A DNA stretch of 64,000 nt from the NCBI RefSeq assembly GCF_004770265.1, contig NZ_RQGQ01000014.1, forward strand, positions 186,001-250,000. Reading direction: 5' to 3'. The stretch is from Leptospira congkakensis (GTDB lineage Bacteria; Spirochaetota; Leptospiria; Leptospirales; Leptospiraceae). The position numbers and the translations under genes are program-made. The notes below the pieces were generated by a model. That model saw only the letters and a program-made list of their open reading frames with translations, had not been told where the DNA came from and did no database searches. Below are positions 43,625 to 52,800 of this stretch, piece after piece; within the stretch, counting starts at the first letter, position 1, and every line of letters begins with the position of its first letter.

Positions 43625-45464
43625 GTTTGCCATTCTACTTTTTTGTTTGATCTCGTGTAAAATAACACCGGGTAACAATTTATATGATCCAAAATCGCCA
43701 ACAAGTTTAGGGTTGTTGCTTTTGAATTTGGATCCTGTTGTCACCATGGAATTTTCCACCAATCGAGTGCAACCTGGCGGTATTATTTACGTATCAACTA
43801 ATCATGATTTTACGAGCAAAGAGGATGGATTACAATTACCCGTTTCCGGAGCCGGGATAAGCCCTATATCACAAGTAATTCCAAGGAGTCGATTTTTATA
43901 CGAAGTTCGTATGAAACCTTCTATTACGAGTGGGAAATTTAATATCAACTTAAAAGATTATTATTTAAACGAATCACTTTTAGTAAATCCCGAGAACTTT
44001 GATTTTGAAATAGATTCTCATCCGCCAGTTTTGGAAGTAAGGACAGGGAATGGAATTGATATATCAGAATTGCAGTCTGGATTTTTAGATATCGTTTCAA
44101 ACGAAGACATTGTATGGGATGGAAAACTTTCCCAGGTTACTTTGTCTGGAACTGCTAAAAACAGTTTGGTTGTTTCGGATATCATTGTTTCTTCCCGTAA
44201 TATTCGATTGTTATTTGCTGGGAATCCAAATTCAAATGGTGGTATACTAACTGTTTCTTTATCAAATGTAAAAGACAAAGCATCCAATTCACAAGACACA
44301 GTTATGGTTCCCATAAATGTTTTTGCATTTCGCAGTGGACCAAATCTTAATGTGGCGAGAAGATCTTGTGTTGGTATTGAATTAAACGATGGGCGGCGTT
44401 TTGTATTTGGTGGGCGAGCCAAAAAAGATGTTTTGATTAACGGCAATGGAACTTTGAGCCATGTTGAATACTACAATCCGATTTCCAAACAATTTGTTCA
44501 AGGTCCTGATATGGTTTACCGTAGGCAGGAGTTTGACGTTGTAAAACTTCCTGACGGAAGACTTTTCGCCTCAGGTGGGTTTGGTGGGAAGGTTGGGGAT
44601 CCATCTAATGGAGGATTGAGTTCTACAGAGGTCTACGACCCTGTTACCAATGTTTGGACAGAAGGTCCACATCTTACAACACCACGACAGTTACATAAAA
44701 TGACAGTTCTACCCAATGGTGATGTATTGGTCGTAGGAGGTCTTAGCCCTTTTAAACCTTTTCAGTCGGTTGCAATGGTTGAGTTGGTTCACATTACAAA
44801 TAATCCAGCAACGATGACTGTTGAAACTATTGGGAACTTATCTGATTCTAGAGGGAAACAAACACAAGTATTCTCCCATTCCTCTGGTAAGGTGATTATT
44901 TTTGGAGGGGAACGGTCTGATGCGATAGGAATTATGGCAAATGACTTTAATGCCTATGCATTGGATTCAATTGAAATCTATGATATAAATTCCAAAACTC
45001 TCACAAGTTCAACGGCTAAACTTTATAAAAGATTTAATCATTTTGCTCATGTTTTGGGTAATGGCGAAATATTGATTTTAGGGGGTGTTGACTCACGTTT
45101 TGATATTAGCCAGCCGGTACTACGAGCTCAGATTTATAATCCAACAACTGATACAATTAGAGATCATAAAAATTTATTATTTGGTAGGGAGTGGGGTTCT
45201 TCTTTTGTATTTCCCTATGGAAAAGACCAACTCATAGTCGCAGGTGGTTTAGAATACCGTACTGTGAATGGATCCACATTTGATTCGATTCATGACACCG
45301 AGTCGTGGTCGGAATCAAACAATCGATTTTATATGACAAGTCGTTCCTTAAATGCACGATGGGAAGGTTGTGAGATTCGTTATTCATCCGCTGGTGGAGG
45401 AATGATTCTTGGTGGTAGGATTGGTGAAATTCTCGGGAACACGGAGGAATACAGCTTTGAATAA
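43611..45464 (+). CDS. Kelch-repeat lipoprotein 2
   Basis: The 617-residue paralog has a lipoprotein signal (FAILLFCLISCKI, lipid Cys near 16) and the shared motif NLYDPKSP right after it. About residues 40-235 are two Ig-like domains (SHPPVLEVRTGNGIDISE; TLSGTAKNSLVVSDIIVSS). The kelch propeller (240-617) includes RRSCVGIELNDGRRFVFGGRA, VKLPDGRLFASGGFGGK, TVLPNGDVLVVGGLS and HVLGNGEILILGGVDS. It is translationally coupled to the genes on both sides. Confidence 0.85.
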   Translation: MEKIKFAILLFCLISCKITPGNNLYDPKSPTSLGLLLLNLDPVVTMEFSTNRVQPGGIIYVSTNHDFTSKEDGLQLPVSGAGISPISQVIPRSRFLYEVRMKPSITSGKFNINLKDYYLNESLLVNPENFDFEIDSHPPVLEVRTGNGIDISELQSGFLDIVSNEDIVWDGKLSQVTLSGTAKNSLVVSDIIVSSRNIRLLFAGNPNSNGGILTVSLSNVKDKASNSQDTVMVPINVFAFRSGPNLNVARRSCVGIELNDGRRFVFGGRAKKDVLINGNGTLSHVEYYNPISKQFVQGPDMVYRRQEFDVVKLPDGRLFASGGFGGKVGDPSNGGLSSTEVYDPVTNVWTEGPHLTTPRQLHKMTVLPNGDVLVVGGLSPFKPFQSVAMVELVHITNNPATMTVETIGNLSDSRGKQTQVFSHSSGKVIIFGGERSDAIGIMANDFNAYALDSIEIYDINSKTLTSSTAKLYKRFNHFAHVLGNGEILILGGVDSRFDISQPVLRAQIYNPTTDTIRDHKNLLFGREWGSSFVFPYGKDQLIVAGGLEYRTVNGSTFDSIHDTESWSESNNRFYMTSRSLNARWEGCEIRYSSAGGGMILGGRIGEILGNTEEYSFE

Positions 45465-47211
45465 GTGGATTCCTTTATTACTATTTTTTTCGATTGGATG
45501 TAAGTTCCCAGGTGAATTCGGAAATTTATATGATCAAAAATCGACTCAAGGATTATTGTTAAGCACTTTTTTAAATACTACTCCCTTCAATTGTGCCACC
45601 AACACCAAGGGTAAGTCGATAGGAAATGTAGATCAGGTATTACTAGAGTGTAACAGAGAACTTGCGAATCTGGATGCTGATTATTTGGCAGCTGCAAATC
45701 AAGTAGTGTTTTCCAATATTCACTTTAGTAAGGTTGACTCTAACCAACTTCTAGTTTCTTTTGACCCACTAACTAGTGATGGCCGGTATGAATTGATACT
45801 TTCTGGAGTTGTATCGAATGCAGGTGAAACTTTGTTGGATGACAAAATTTCTATCGTCATCGATACACAAATTCCGACAGTTTCTCTCAATGGTTACATT
45901 CCTATCACTGATTATACTTTTTTTTCTGCTAGGTATTGGGACTTTACTGTATCGGAACCATTAGCAAATTTTGGACCTCCCATATTGAGTGGGTCATTAG
46001 CTTCTTCAATCGTACTTCGGTCTGTACAGAAAGTGACTGAAACAACGTATCGAGTATATTTTGAAACTAATTTTTCATCCAATGATCCAGGATCACTCAC
46101 TCTACAATTTTTAAATTCAAGAGACAATGCCGGTAATTTAGTTTCAAATTCAATAACAGTACAATTTATCGGGTTAGTGGCAGGCCCCGCGTTAATACAA
46201 GGTCGATCTGAATTTGAAGCTTTTTTAAATGATGACGGAGATGTAATCGCAATTTATGGATCGAATTCCAGTGCGGAAATTTTAAGAAGAGGTGCTTCCA
46301 GTTTTGTACTAACCAATCCTAGTTTACCTCAGATTTTTCGCGGAGAGCGAGGTGTGATGTTGGATGGGAAAAATATTCTTATTTCTGGAGGGATTCTTCC
46401 GGCAACAGCAACCGCATTAACTTCAAGTTATGTATTTAATTCCGAAACGACAGCCTTCACTCCAACGGGAAATATGAATGGTCCAAGGCACTTACACAAT
46501 GCAGTCAAACTCCAAGATGGGAAGGTGATTATCTTAGGAGGAATTCGTGATTTTACACCGATAACACCTGCCTATTTTACTTCTTTAAATACTGCAGAAA
46601 TTTATGATCCCTCTACTGGAACTTATACAGAAATTACAAATCGAATGATGACTCCAAGATCGTTTTCATGTTCCGTATTACTTAATGATGGTAGAGTGTT
46701 TGTGATTGGGGGTACTGATGGAATTTATTCACCGAAAGATACAACAGAATTCTATAATCCTATTACACAAACCTTCTCTTGGGGGCCGACATTGCCAGTT
46801 CCTGTTGGAGTTTTAAAATGTATGAAACTTGTGGATGGGAATGTTTTAATTTATGGTGCTCAACTATCTAATTTGAATAATTCTACCATGTTGTTTGATA
46901 TAACTCGTAATCAAATCTATACCATTGCCAATTCAAAGTATAAACGTGAGTGGAGTGTAGCTTCTGAACTTCCTGATGGTGGGATTCTATTTTATGGCGG
47001 TGCGTTCCGTTATGATACAACTGAACCAAGTCGGATGATAGAGAAACTTGATTATTCAAAGAGTAATAATTTTTTCGATATGGGTATGTCCAAATACAGT
47101 ATAGCAAAACATACCGGTGTAAAATTTTCAGATGGTACATTATTTTTTCTTGGTGGAGAAATTAGTGGGATGTTTCACCATGGAACGGAGTATTACGGAC
47201 TTTCTAATTAG
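45457..47211 (+). CDS. Kelch-repeat lipoprotein 3, TTG start
   Basis: I start this gene at TTG 45457 because GGAGGAA lies seven bases upstream, a near-perfect ribosome-binding site, and it gives a tight lipoprotein signal (NKWIPLLLFFSIGCKF) followed by GNLYDQKS as in the paralogs. An ATG at 45409 in the same frame would add 16 residues that break the signal. The 584-residue product has an Ig-like domain (SIVIDTQIPTVSLNG) and kelch repeats (AVKLQDGKVIILGGIRD, SVLLNDGRVFVIGGTDG). The TTG overlaps the stop of kelch gene 2. Confidence 0.85.
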   Translation: MNKWIPLLLFFSIGCKFPGEFGNLYDQKSTQGLLLSTFLNTTPFNCATNTKGKSIGNVDQVLLECNRELANLDADYLAAANQVVFSNIHFSKVDSNQLLVSFDPLTSDGRYELILSGVVSNAGETLLDDKISIVIDTQIPTVSLNGYIPITDYTFFSARYWDFTVSEPLANFGPPILSGSLASSIVLRSVQKVTETTYRVYFETNFSSNDPGSLTLQFLNSRDNAGNLVSNSITVQFIGLVAGPALIQGRSEFEAFLNDDGDVIAIYGSNSSAEILRRGASSFVLTNPSLPQIFRGERGVMLDGKNILISGGILPATATALTSSYVFNSETTAFTPTGNMNGPRHLHNAVKLQDGKVIILGGIRDFTPITPAYFTSLNTAEIYDPSTGTYTEITNRMMTPRSFSCSVLLNDGRVFVIGGTDGIYSPKDTTEFYNPITQTFSWGPTLPVPVGVLKCMKLVDGNVLIYGAQLSNLNNSTMLFDITRNQIYTIANSKYKREWSVASELPDGGILFYGGAFRYDTTEPSRMIEKLDYSKSNNFFDMGMSKYSIAKHTGVKFSDGTLFFLGGEISGMFHHGTEYYGLSN

Positions 47212-47216
47212 TATTT

Positions 47217-47939
47217 ATGCCCCATGAAAATGGCCGAATCTACGGCTCCTTTAAAAAAATCTGTATACCAGAAGCAGAATTAAAAATAGAAGCCAAAGCC
47301 ATTCTGCCCAATTTAATTTCTTTAAAGTCTGATTGGGAATCGGGTCAAATATCCGACAGTCACTTAAGTTTCCAACTTGTTCTTTTATACCTAGAAAGCA
47401 GAGTCAAAAAACATCCTTTTCTTAGAATGGGTAAACCATTACCCAATCGAATCCAATCGCAAGAATTTTTAGAAGTGGTTCGGTTTTATGGGATGCCTGA
47501 TACCGTACGATTTGCACTTTGGAAATGGCATTTAGGAGAGTGGGATATCCGACTGATAAATTATAATCCAAGTTCTTTGGAAATGTTAGAATCACAAAGT
47601 CATGGTTATCGATATTCAACTATTAGTTGGGAACATGCGTTGGAAGGCAGTTTAGTAGAAGAAAAACGAGATGCTTTTGAACATCTTCTTCATGATTTGG
47701 CCCATGCATATATGTTTTTCCGAGAAGATTATGATTATGAGGGCCAGAAACAGTTTTTTAAAGATATGTGGATTGATTATCCTAAGTATGAACCTGTATT
47801 AAATACAAATCCAATCTTTCGTAGCAAATTTGAATATTGTATTTCGGATATGAACTCTCATCCAGCACATTTGGCTTCCTATTGGAACGCCATTCGAAGG
47901 GAAGCTGGTATCCCTATCGATGCAAATCTTAAAGTTTAG
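47217..47939 (+). CDS. Protein of unknown function, 240 residues
   Basis: A soluble protein with no signal peptide. It has a conserved-looking acidic/His region: EHLLHDLAHAYMFFREDYDYEGQ, preceded by WHLGEWDIRLINYNP. HDLAHA could be part of a metal site, but no known family is recognised. It begins 5 bp after the third kelch gene, so it may belong to the same transcript, and it converges on the MazG-like gene with an 11-bp overlap. Confidence 0.65.
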   Translation: MPHENGRIYGSFKKICIPEAELKIEAKAILPNLISLKSDWESGQISDSHLSFQLVLLYLESRVKKHPFLRMGKPLPNRIQSQEFLEVVRFYGMPDTVRFALWKWHLGEWDIRLINYNPSSLEMLESQSHGYRYSTISWEHALEGSLVEEKRDAFEHLLHDLAHAYMFFREDYDYEGQKQFFKDMWIDYPKYEPVLNTNPIFRSKFEYCISDMNSHPAHLASYWNAIRREAGIPIDANLKV

Positions 47940-48267
47940 GATTGTTTTTGTGTCGGTTAAGGTCGCGGTTGGTATTTTTTTTGATAGTGGATTGGATAAC
48001 ATCTTGTAATGAGATTCCCATTTGGTTCGCTAAACAAGTAAGAACAAATAAAATATCGCCAATCTCACTCGGGATTTTATCAGCGGACTCTCCTGCTTTG
48101 AACGATTGGTCTCCATACTTTCTTGCCATCAGTCTTGATAGTTCACCGACTTCTTCCATAAGAATGGCCAAATTTGTTAGTTCTGAAAAATATCTCACTC
48201 CAATCGTTTGAATCCAATCGTTGACTGTAGACTGCAATTGGTTTAGAGTGATATCATCGTTTTCCAA
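47929..48267 (-). CDS. MazG-like nucleotide pyrophosphohydrolase
   Basis: The 112-residue protein has the single-domain MazG/all-alpha NTP-PPase motif: EEVGELSRLMARKYGDQ, then SEIGDILFVLTCLANQMG, that is E-x3-E followed by E-x2-D, which bind Mg and the phosphates. Such small enzymes remove unwanted NTPs such as dUTP. The start overlaps the SGNH gene stop by 14 bp, so it is at the end of the glycan cluster only by position. Confidence 0.88.
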   Translation of the reverse strand: MENDDITLNQLQSTVNDWIQTIGVRYFSELTNLAILMEEVGELSRLMARKYGDQSFKAGESADKIPSEIGDILFVLTCLANQMGISLQDVIQSTIKKNTNRDLNRHKNNPKL

Positions 48268-49399
48268 GTTTTTTCTCCAGTTGATTCGCGAGAACGTCGG
48301 TGAACTCTTTCATCCCTGCTTGATTCAAATGAATCAAATCAAAACAATACTTACCGTTGGTTGTTCCTAAAGAATCTTGAAGATCCATTTGATCCAAACT
48401 TTGTTGAGATGCCAAAGCTTCTGTCAATCCATCTAACCAAACTTTCATTCGGCCTTCATTATTTACTTTTCGAATCACATCAGAATAGGGTGCAAAAACA
48501 TTGATGATATGAATATTTTTATTACCAACAAAGTTGTACATTTTTTTTAATCTTCGGAAATATCGTTTTGTATCTTCTGTAGCATTTGAATCTTGTGGAA
48601 CAACACTGGCCACACCACAAGTTTCAAATAACATTCGCCTATGGTCTGGATTAGAGGCCTTTGGTATTTCAATGGGATTACCCAAAGCCAAACGATTTAA
48701 ACAATCCTCAACGTTTGTAAGCTTGTAATCTTCAATAGATTCAGGATGATCATTTTCATAGTCCCATGGATTTGTGTTTGGATTTTTGCGATTTCTTGAA
48801 ATGGCTTTTAATCTTTCGTTAAAATTGATGACAAGATCAGAAAGATCTTTGCGATAAGCAACGGATTTAAAAGTAAGGAATAGGTAGTTTGAAAAATCTA
48901 AATCGTATTCGAATTCGTGAGCTGAAGGGATTGCCTTAAAGTTTCCTAATTCGGATAACATTGCCATGGTGGGATCTACCATATTTTTTCGGTCAACCCA
49001 AGGCATCCCTGGTTCCATCACATGTAGGATGATTTTTACATTAGGGAATTCATGTAGATACTCTTCTAAAATGCGGTGTTGGACAATTAGTTCTGAACCA
49101 CGAACCGCAACCGATTGTGTTTTCCATCCTGACTTTTGTAACTTCTCGTTTAGAATCCGAATACTGATCCCTTCGAAAGCAACAGAAGTTCCTACAATCA
49201 ATATATCTGGATCCAATACATTTCGTTTGGAAATAACATGTTCTGTTACTCGATTGATATTGGATGCGTAGGAATTCTTTTTCAAATAAGGTTTATAAAA
49301 ACCAAATTGCAAAAGAATTTCGAATGATAATAGAAAAGTTATTGCGACTACAAACTTTTTATCTGTAAGAAATAAGATTGTTTCTTTTAATAAATTCAT
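48254..49399 (-). CDS. SGNH/DUF1574-like protein, MBOAT partner 2
   Basis: The 381-residue protein has an N-terminal signal anchor (FVVAITFLLSFEILLQFGF), an SGNH block I motif ILIVGTSVAFEGIS, and near the C terminus CFDLIHLNQAGMKEF, the D-x2-H of block V. It lies 2 bp after the second MBOAT gene on the same strand, the same pairing as copy 1 at 29351-32359, but is shorter by 125 residues. A periplasmic O-acetyl-transfer role is inferred from this pairing; the substrate is unknown. Confidence 0.75.
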   Translation of the reverse strand: MNLLKETILFLTDKKFVVAITFLLSFEILLQFGFYKPYLKKNSYASNINRVTEHVISKRNVLDPDILIVGTSVAFEGISIRILNEKLQKSGWKTQSVAVRGSELIVQHRILEEYLHEFPNVKIILHVMEPGMPWVDRKNMVDPTMAMLSELGNFKAIPSAHEFEYDLDFSNYLFLTFKSVAYRKDLSDLVINFNERLKAISRNRKNPNTNPWDYENDHPESIEDYKLTNVEDCLNRLALGNPIEIPKASNPDHRRMLFETCGVASVVPQDSNATEDTKRYFRRLKKMYNFVGNKNIHIINVFAPYSDVIRKVNNEGRMKVWLDGLTEALASQQSLDQMDLQDSLGTTNGKYCFDLIHLNQAGMKEFTDVLANQLEKKLGKR

Positions 49400-49401
49400 A
49401 T

Positions 49402-50898
49402 TTAAAATTGAAAGTAGAGAAAGTTCTGACTTTCAGTGACTCCAAAAAGTAATAATAACAATACATTCACAATGACAAAAGTAGTATATTTAATCCAACT
49501 TCCTGTGAGAAGCGTAGGGATTTGTCTTTTTGAAAAAACATAACTTGCGGTAAAACAAATCACTAGCAAAATTCCAAATCTATAGTTGGTCCAACGAGTG
49601 AGTGGAGCCACTGAGTCATTTAGAAAAACAAGTGCTTTCATCATCGGGATGGCTTTTTCCATTGTTTCCGCACGGAACAAAATAAAACCAAATGCCAAAC
49701 AGAACATAGTAAAGATTCGTGCAAATAAGTCGTAAGCGATTCCACCTTTACCATTCAAAAATTTAGCTAGTTTGGTATCTCCGTAAAACTTGTGGGAAAG
49801 TAACATGGTCCCTTGCCAAATTCCCCAGCCAACATAATGATAGGCGGCGCCATGCCATAAACCAGCAAAAAGCCAAGTGATCATTATGTTTCGAATGTAC
49901 ATAATAAGACTTACTCTTGAACCACCTAATGGAATATAAATGTAATCTCTGATCCATGTGGAAAAGGATATATGCCATCTGGACCAATGGTCTGCAATAT
50001 TTCTGCATGACATAGGGAAGTTGAAGTTAGGATTGAATTGAAATCCGAATAACCTTGCAACGCCAATAGCGATGTCTGTGTATCCTGCAAAATCAAAATA
50101 GATTTGCCATCCAAATGCTAGGGCACCTGTCCAGATTTCAATGGAGTTTAAATTTTGGTAATTGGCAAATGTGGAATCCACAACTCTAGCGAGGTTGTCT
50201 GCAAAAACAATTTTCCTAGTAAACCCAATTAGAATCAAAGCAAAAGCAGCTTCTATATGTTCTTTATAAACACTTAAACGAAAATCCAAATCTCGAAAGA
50301 ATGTTTCCGCACGTACGATGGGCCCTGCGACTAGTTGTGGGAAAAATGCAACATATAACGCAAAATCTAAAAATGATTTTCGAGCTTCAATTTTACGATT
50401 GTATACATCGATGGTATAACTCATGGACTGAAAGGTATAAAAAGAAATACCTACAGGAAGGATAATGTTTTGTTTTGGGAATTGATACGCGCCTAGAAGA
50501 TGAATGTCATTGATGACTCCAAGAAGAAAGTCCGTATATTTAAAAAATCCCAGAGTTCCAATGTTCACCACAAGAGAGAGAACCAGTAACCATCCTCTTG
50601 TGCTATCGTCGTCTTTTTTTGCTTCAATTAGGGTTGCGGCAAAGTAATCAATGATTGTTGAAAAAATTAATATAAAAACATACGGATTGATTTTGAAGTC
50701 ACAATAAAGTCTGTCTGTATAAAACTTAAAACCATCTGGTGCCATCGCTGTACAAGAGATAGATGATGGTTGCCATGCCATGTAAAAGTAGTAACTGGTA
50801 AGTAGGAAAAAGAGTTTTTGCCAGCGGTTCTTTAGAATGTTCCCTACAATGATGGTTAAAAAGAAAAAAACTAAAAATTCAAAGGAGTTAAATAACAT
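49402..50898 (-). CDS. MBOAT-family O-acyltransferase, copy 2
   Basis: The 498-residue membrane protein has the same signatures as copy 1: LPVGISFYTFQSMSYTIDVY, FFPQLVAGPIVRAETFF, WSRWHISFSTWIRDYIYIPLGGSR and the catalytic-His motif FAGLWHGAAYHYVGWGIWQG. It lies between an SGNH gene and a polytopic membrane protein, in a cluster with two glycosyltransferases, so its acceptor may be the glycan or glycolipid made there. Confidence 0.92.
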   Translation of the reverse strand: MLFNSFEFLVFFFLTIIVGNILKNRWQKLFFLLTSYYFYMAWQPSSISCTAMAPDGFKFYTDRLYCDFKINPYVFILIFSTIIDYFAATLIEAKKDDDSTRGWLLVLSLVVNIGTLGFFKYTDFLLGVINDIHLLGAYQFPKQNIILPVGISFYTFQSMSYTIDVYNRKIEARKSFLDFALYVAFFPQLVAGPIVRAETFFRDLDFRLSVYKEHIEAAFALILIGFTRKIVFADNLARVVDSTFANYQNLNSIEIWTGALAFGWQIYFDFAGYTDIAIGVARLFGFQFNPNFNFPMSCRNIADHWSRWHISFSTWIRDYIYIPLGGSRVSLIMYIRNIMITWLFAGLWHGAAYHYVGWGIWQGTMLLSHKFYGDTKLAKFLNGKGGIAYDLFARIFTMFCLAFGFILFRAETMEKAIPMMKALVFLNDSVAPLTRWTNYRFGILLVICFTASYVFSKRQIPTLLTGSWIKYTTFVIVNVLLLLLFGVTESQNFLYFQF

Positions 50899-50909
50899 TT
50901 GTTTGGTTC

Positions 50910-52196
50910 CTAGCGGTAAATTGATTCTTCTGCCAATTTTTCAACAGGTCCCTGAATTCCTTCGGTGTATCCAAACTTAGGGCCGATAGATCTGGGAAGA
51001 GTTGAAAATGTAAAATTAGTACTGAAGTAAAAAAGAAATAAAACCAGATAAATTGTATGGAGGAGGGCACTAGAAAATTTTGGTAATATGGGTATCGATA
51101 AGGATTGTAAAGTATAAGAATTCAAAATCCATAACCCGATAGTTGTACCGACCCAAAACTCGAAAAAATAACCTTCCCACCATGTATAAAAAGCAATGGA
51201 AGGTATGAGCCAAAACAGCATCACCAATAGTTCTTGTTTGTATTTGGCCCACATAGTACGGAAATTCAAAATTCCCAGACACAAACTAAAAATCCAGAAT
51301 AAAAGATTCAAATTGTAGGGAAGGTGTTTTGGATTTTGGAAGTCAAATAGGTTCACTCGGAACTTCGGAATGACGTTCTGGAATACTAAAAAAGCGTCTC
51401 CAATCCCTCTGTAAAAATACAAAACGTAGTTTTTTTCTTCTCCGAGACTTGTCCCCCAACGGTTGATGGCAGCATACAAAAACATCCAAAAGGAAAAATG
51501 TTTTTCATCTAAGGGTCCAAGGCCACGTTTTAATATAATGAATCCAACGAATAAATAAGAGAGAATTGTGGCTACGCCAAGGCAGGTTAAATAGAAAAAT
51601 ATGATTCTTAATTTTTTACCCATACTTCTATTCGGAGATAAAAATATTGCCATGGGAACCATCCCAAAGTGAATCACATTCGATTGATGGAAGTAAATGC
51701 TAAAAAGTTGGATGATCCATAAAACTACGAGGTGTCTGGTAGATAACCCTTTTCTTAAGTAATAGATTGTTAATAGAAACAACATTGCCATCAAACAAGA
51801 ATGAATGAGGGGAGTGTCATTGTGTAAACTATAGAACCAAAATGCTTGGCTTACTTGGATGACGAGAGCAAGAATCACACCTAAAAATATGTCTTTATAT
51901 AGTTTGTAATAGAGCCAAATGAACAAACCTAAAAAAAATAATGAAAAACTTAAAATCCGTAACCGCAAAAAAAACATAATATCCGTTGTCGGATAAATTG
52001 AACGAATCATTTTCCAATAGAGTAAACCAGAAGATTCAAATCCAAGATGGTGTGGATTAAAAAATGCTGATTCGATCCTATCTTTTTGTATATTGAGTGC
52101 ATAAACACAAGAATCCCAATCAAAGGCCCGTGAGAGGAATCTAAGATGAAATAAAAAAAGAAAAAGGATAAAAAGGAGAATGAATAACTTTTTCAA
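50910..52196 (-). CDS. Polytopic membrane protein, GT-C-like
   Basis: The 428-residue protein has about 10 hydrophobic helices and a periplasmic loop after the first (RAFDWDSCVYALN and FFNPHHLGFE). An Asp in the first loop and a His-rich segment resemble the GT-C/DUF2723-type glycosyltransferases, but no secure family can be named. Located 11 bp upstream of the MBOAT gene on the minus strand, in the same operon. Confidence 0.65.
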   Translation of the reverse strand: MKKLFILLFILFLFLFHLRFLSRAFDWDSCVYALNIQKDRIESAFFNPHHLGFESSGLLYWKMIRSIYPTTDIMFFLRLRILSFSLFFLGLFIWLYYKLYKDIFLGVILALVIQVSQAFWFYSLHNDTPLIHSCLMAMLFLLTIYYLRKGLSTRHLVVLWIIQLFSIYFHQSNVIHFGMVPMAIFLSPNRSMGKKLRIIFFYLTCLGVATILSYLFVGFIILKRGLGPLDEKHFSFWMFLYAAINRWGTSLGEEKNYVLYFYRGIGDAFLVFQNVIPKFRVNLFDFQNPKHLPYNLNLLFWIFSLCLGILNFRTMWAKYKQELLVMLFWLIPSIAFYTWWEGYFFEFWVGTTIGLWILNSYTLQSLSIPILPKFSSALLHTIYLVLFLFYFSTNFTFSTLPRSIGPKFGYTEGIQGPVEKLAEESIYR

Positions 52197-52212
52197 AAAT
52201 TCAAATCCACTC

Positions 52213-52800
52213 TTAACGATTCAAAATTCGATTGATGATGGTTTTATTCTTTTTATACGGAAAAAAATAAGGAGTGGAAAATTCAAGTGTTCCATTTTTT
52301 TCCCATACTAGGCGATTCCAACCCAAATAATCAGCAAGTCCACCGTGTTCCAACCCAAGTTGTAACCCTTCGGTTTGAATATCGAATTTGATTAGTTTTT
52401 TTCCAAACCCAAATCTTTGGATTTGCCAGATTTCGTTTTTAACAAAAACAGTTCTCCGATTCCATTTGTTCAAAAGTCGACTAACGTCAATTAGAAATGA
52501 AATGGCAATGTAAAAATATACAAAAACAGAAAGGTAGTGGTAATACCGGAGTTCATCTAAAAATGGGATTTTTAAAACTTTAGTAATCTCAAGAACTCCC
52601 ACAAACCAATAAAAAAACTTACCTAAATAAAAGGCATAAGACAAACTATAAGTGAAAAAAAGAACAGTCCCAATGATGAGAAATAGAGATGGGAGTGGGT
52701 TGATTGTTAACTCATCATACAACGTGGTTCCAAAATAAGCGGCTTCTTTTTTACTTTTGAATTCTTTCCATTTAGAAATCCATTTGCGAATTATTTTCAT
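52213..52800 (-). CDS. Membrane protein of unknown function, 195 residues
   Basis: It has a basic N terminus (KIIRKWISKWKEFKSKKEA), two or three membrane helices (LFLIIGTVLFFTYSLSYAFY and YLSVFVYFYIAISFLI) and a soluble C-terminal beta-rich end (EIWQIQRFGFGKKLIKFDIQ) that may be a small PH-like domain. Start overlaps the glycosyltransferase stop. It belongs to the glycan cluster by position only. Confidence 0.6.
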   Translation of the reverse strand: MKIIRKWISKWKEFKSKKEAAYFGTTLYDELTINPLPSLFLIIGTVLFFTYSLSYAFYLGKFFYWFVGVLEITKVLKIPFLDELRYYHYLSVFVYFYIAISFLIDVSRLLNKWNRRTVFVKNEIWQIQRFGFGKKLIKFDIQTEGLQLGLEHGGLADYLGWNRLVWEKNGTLEFSTPYFFPYKKNKTIINRILNR

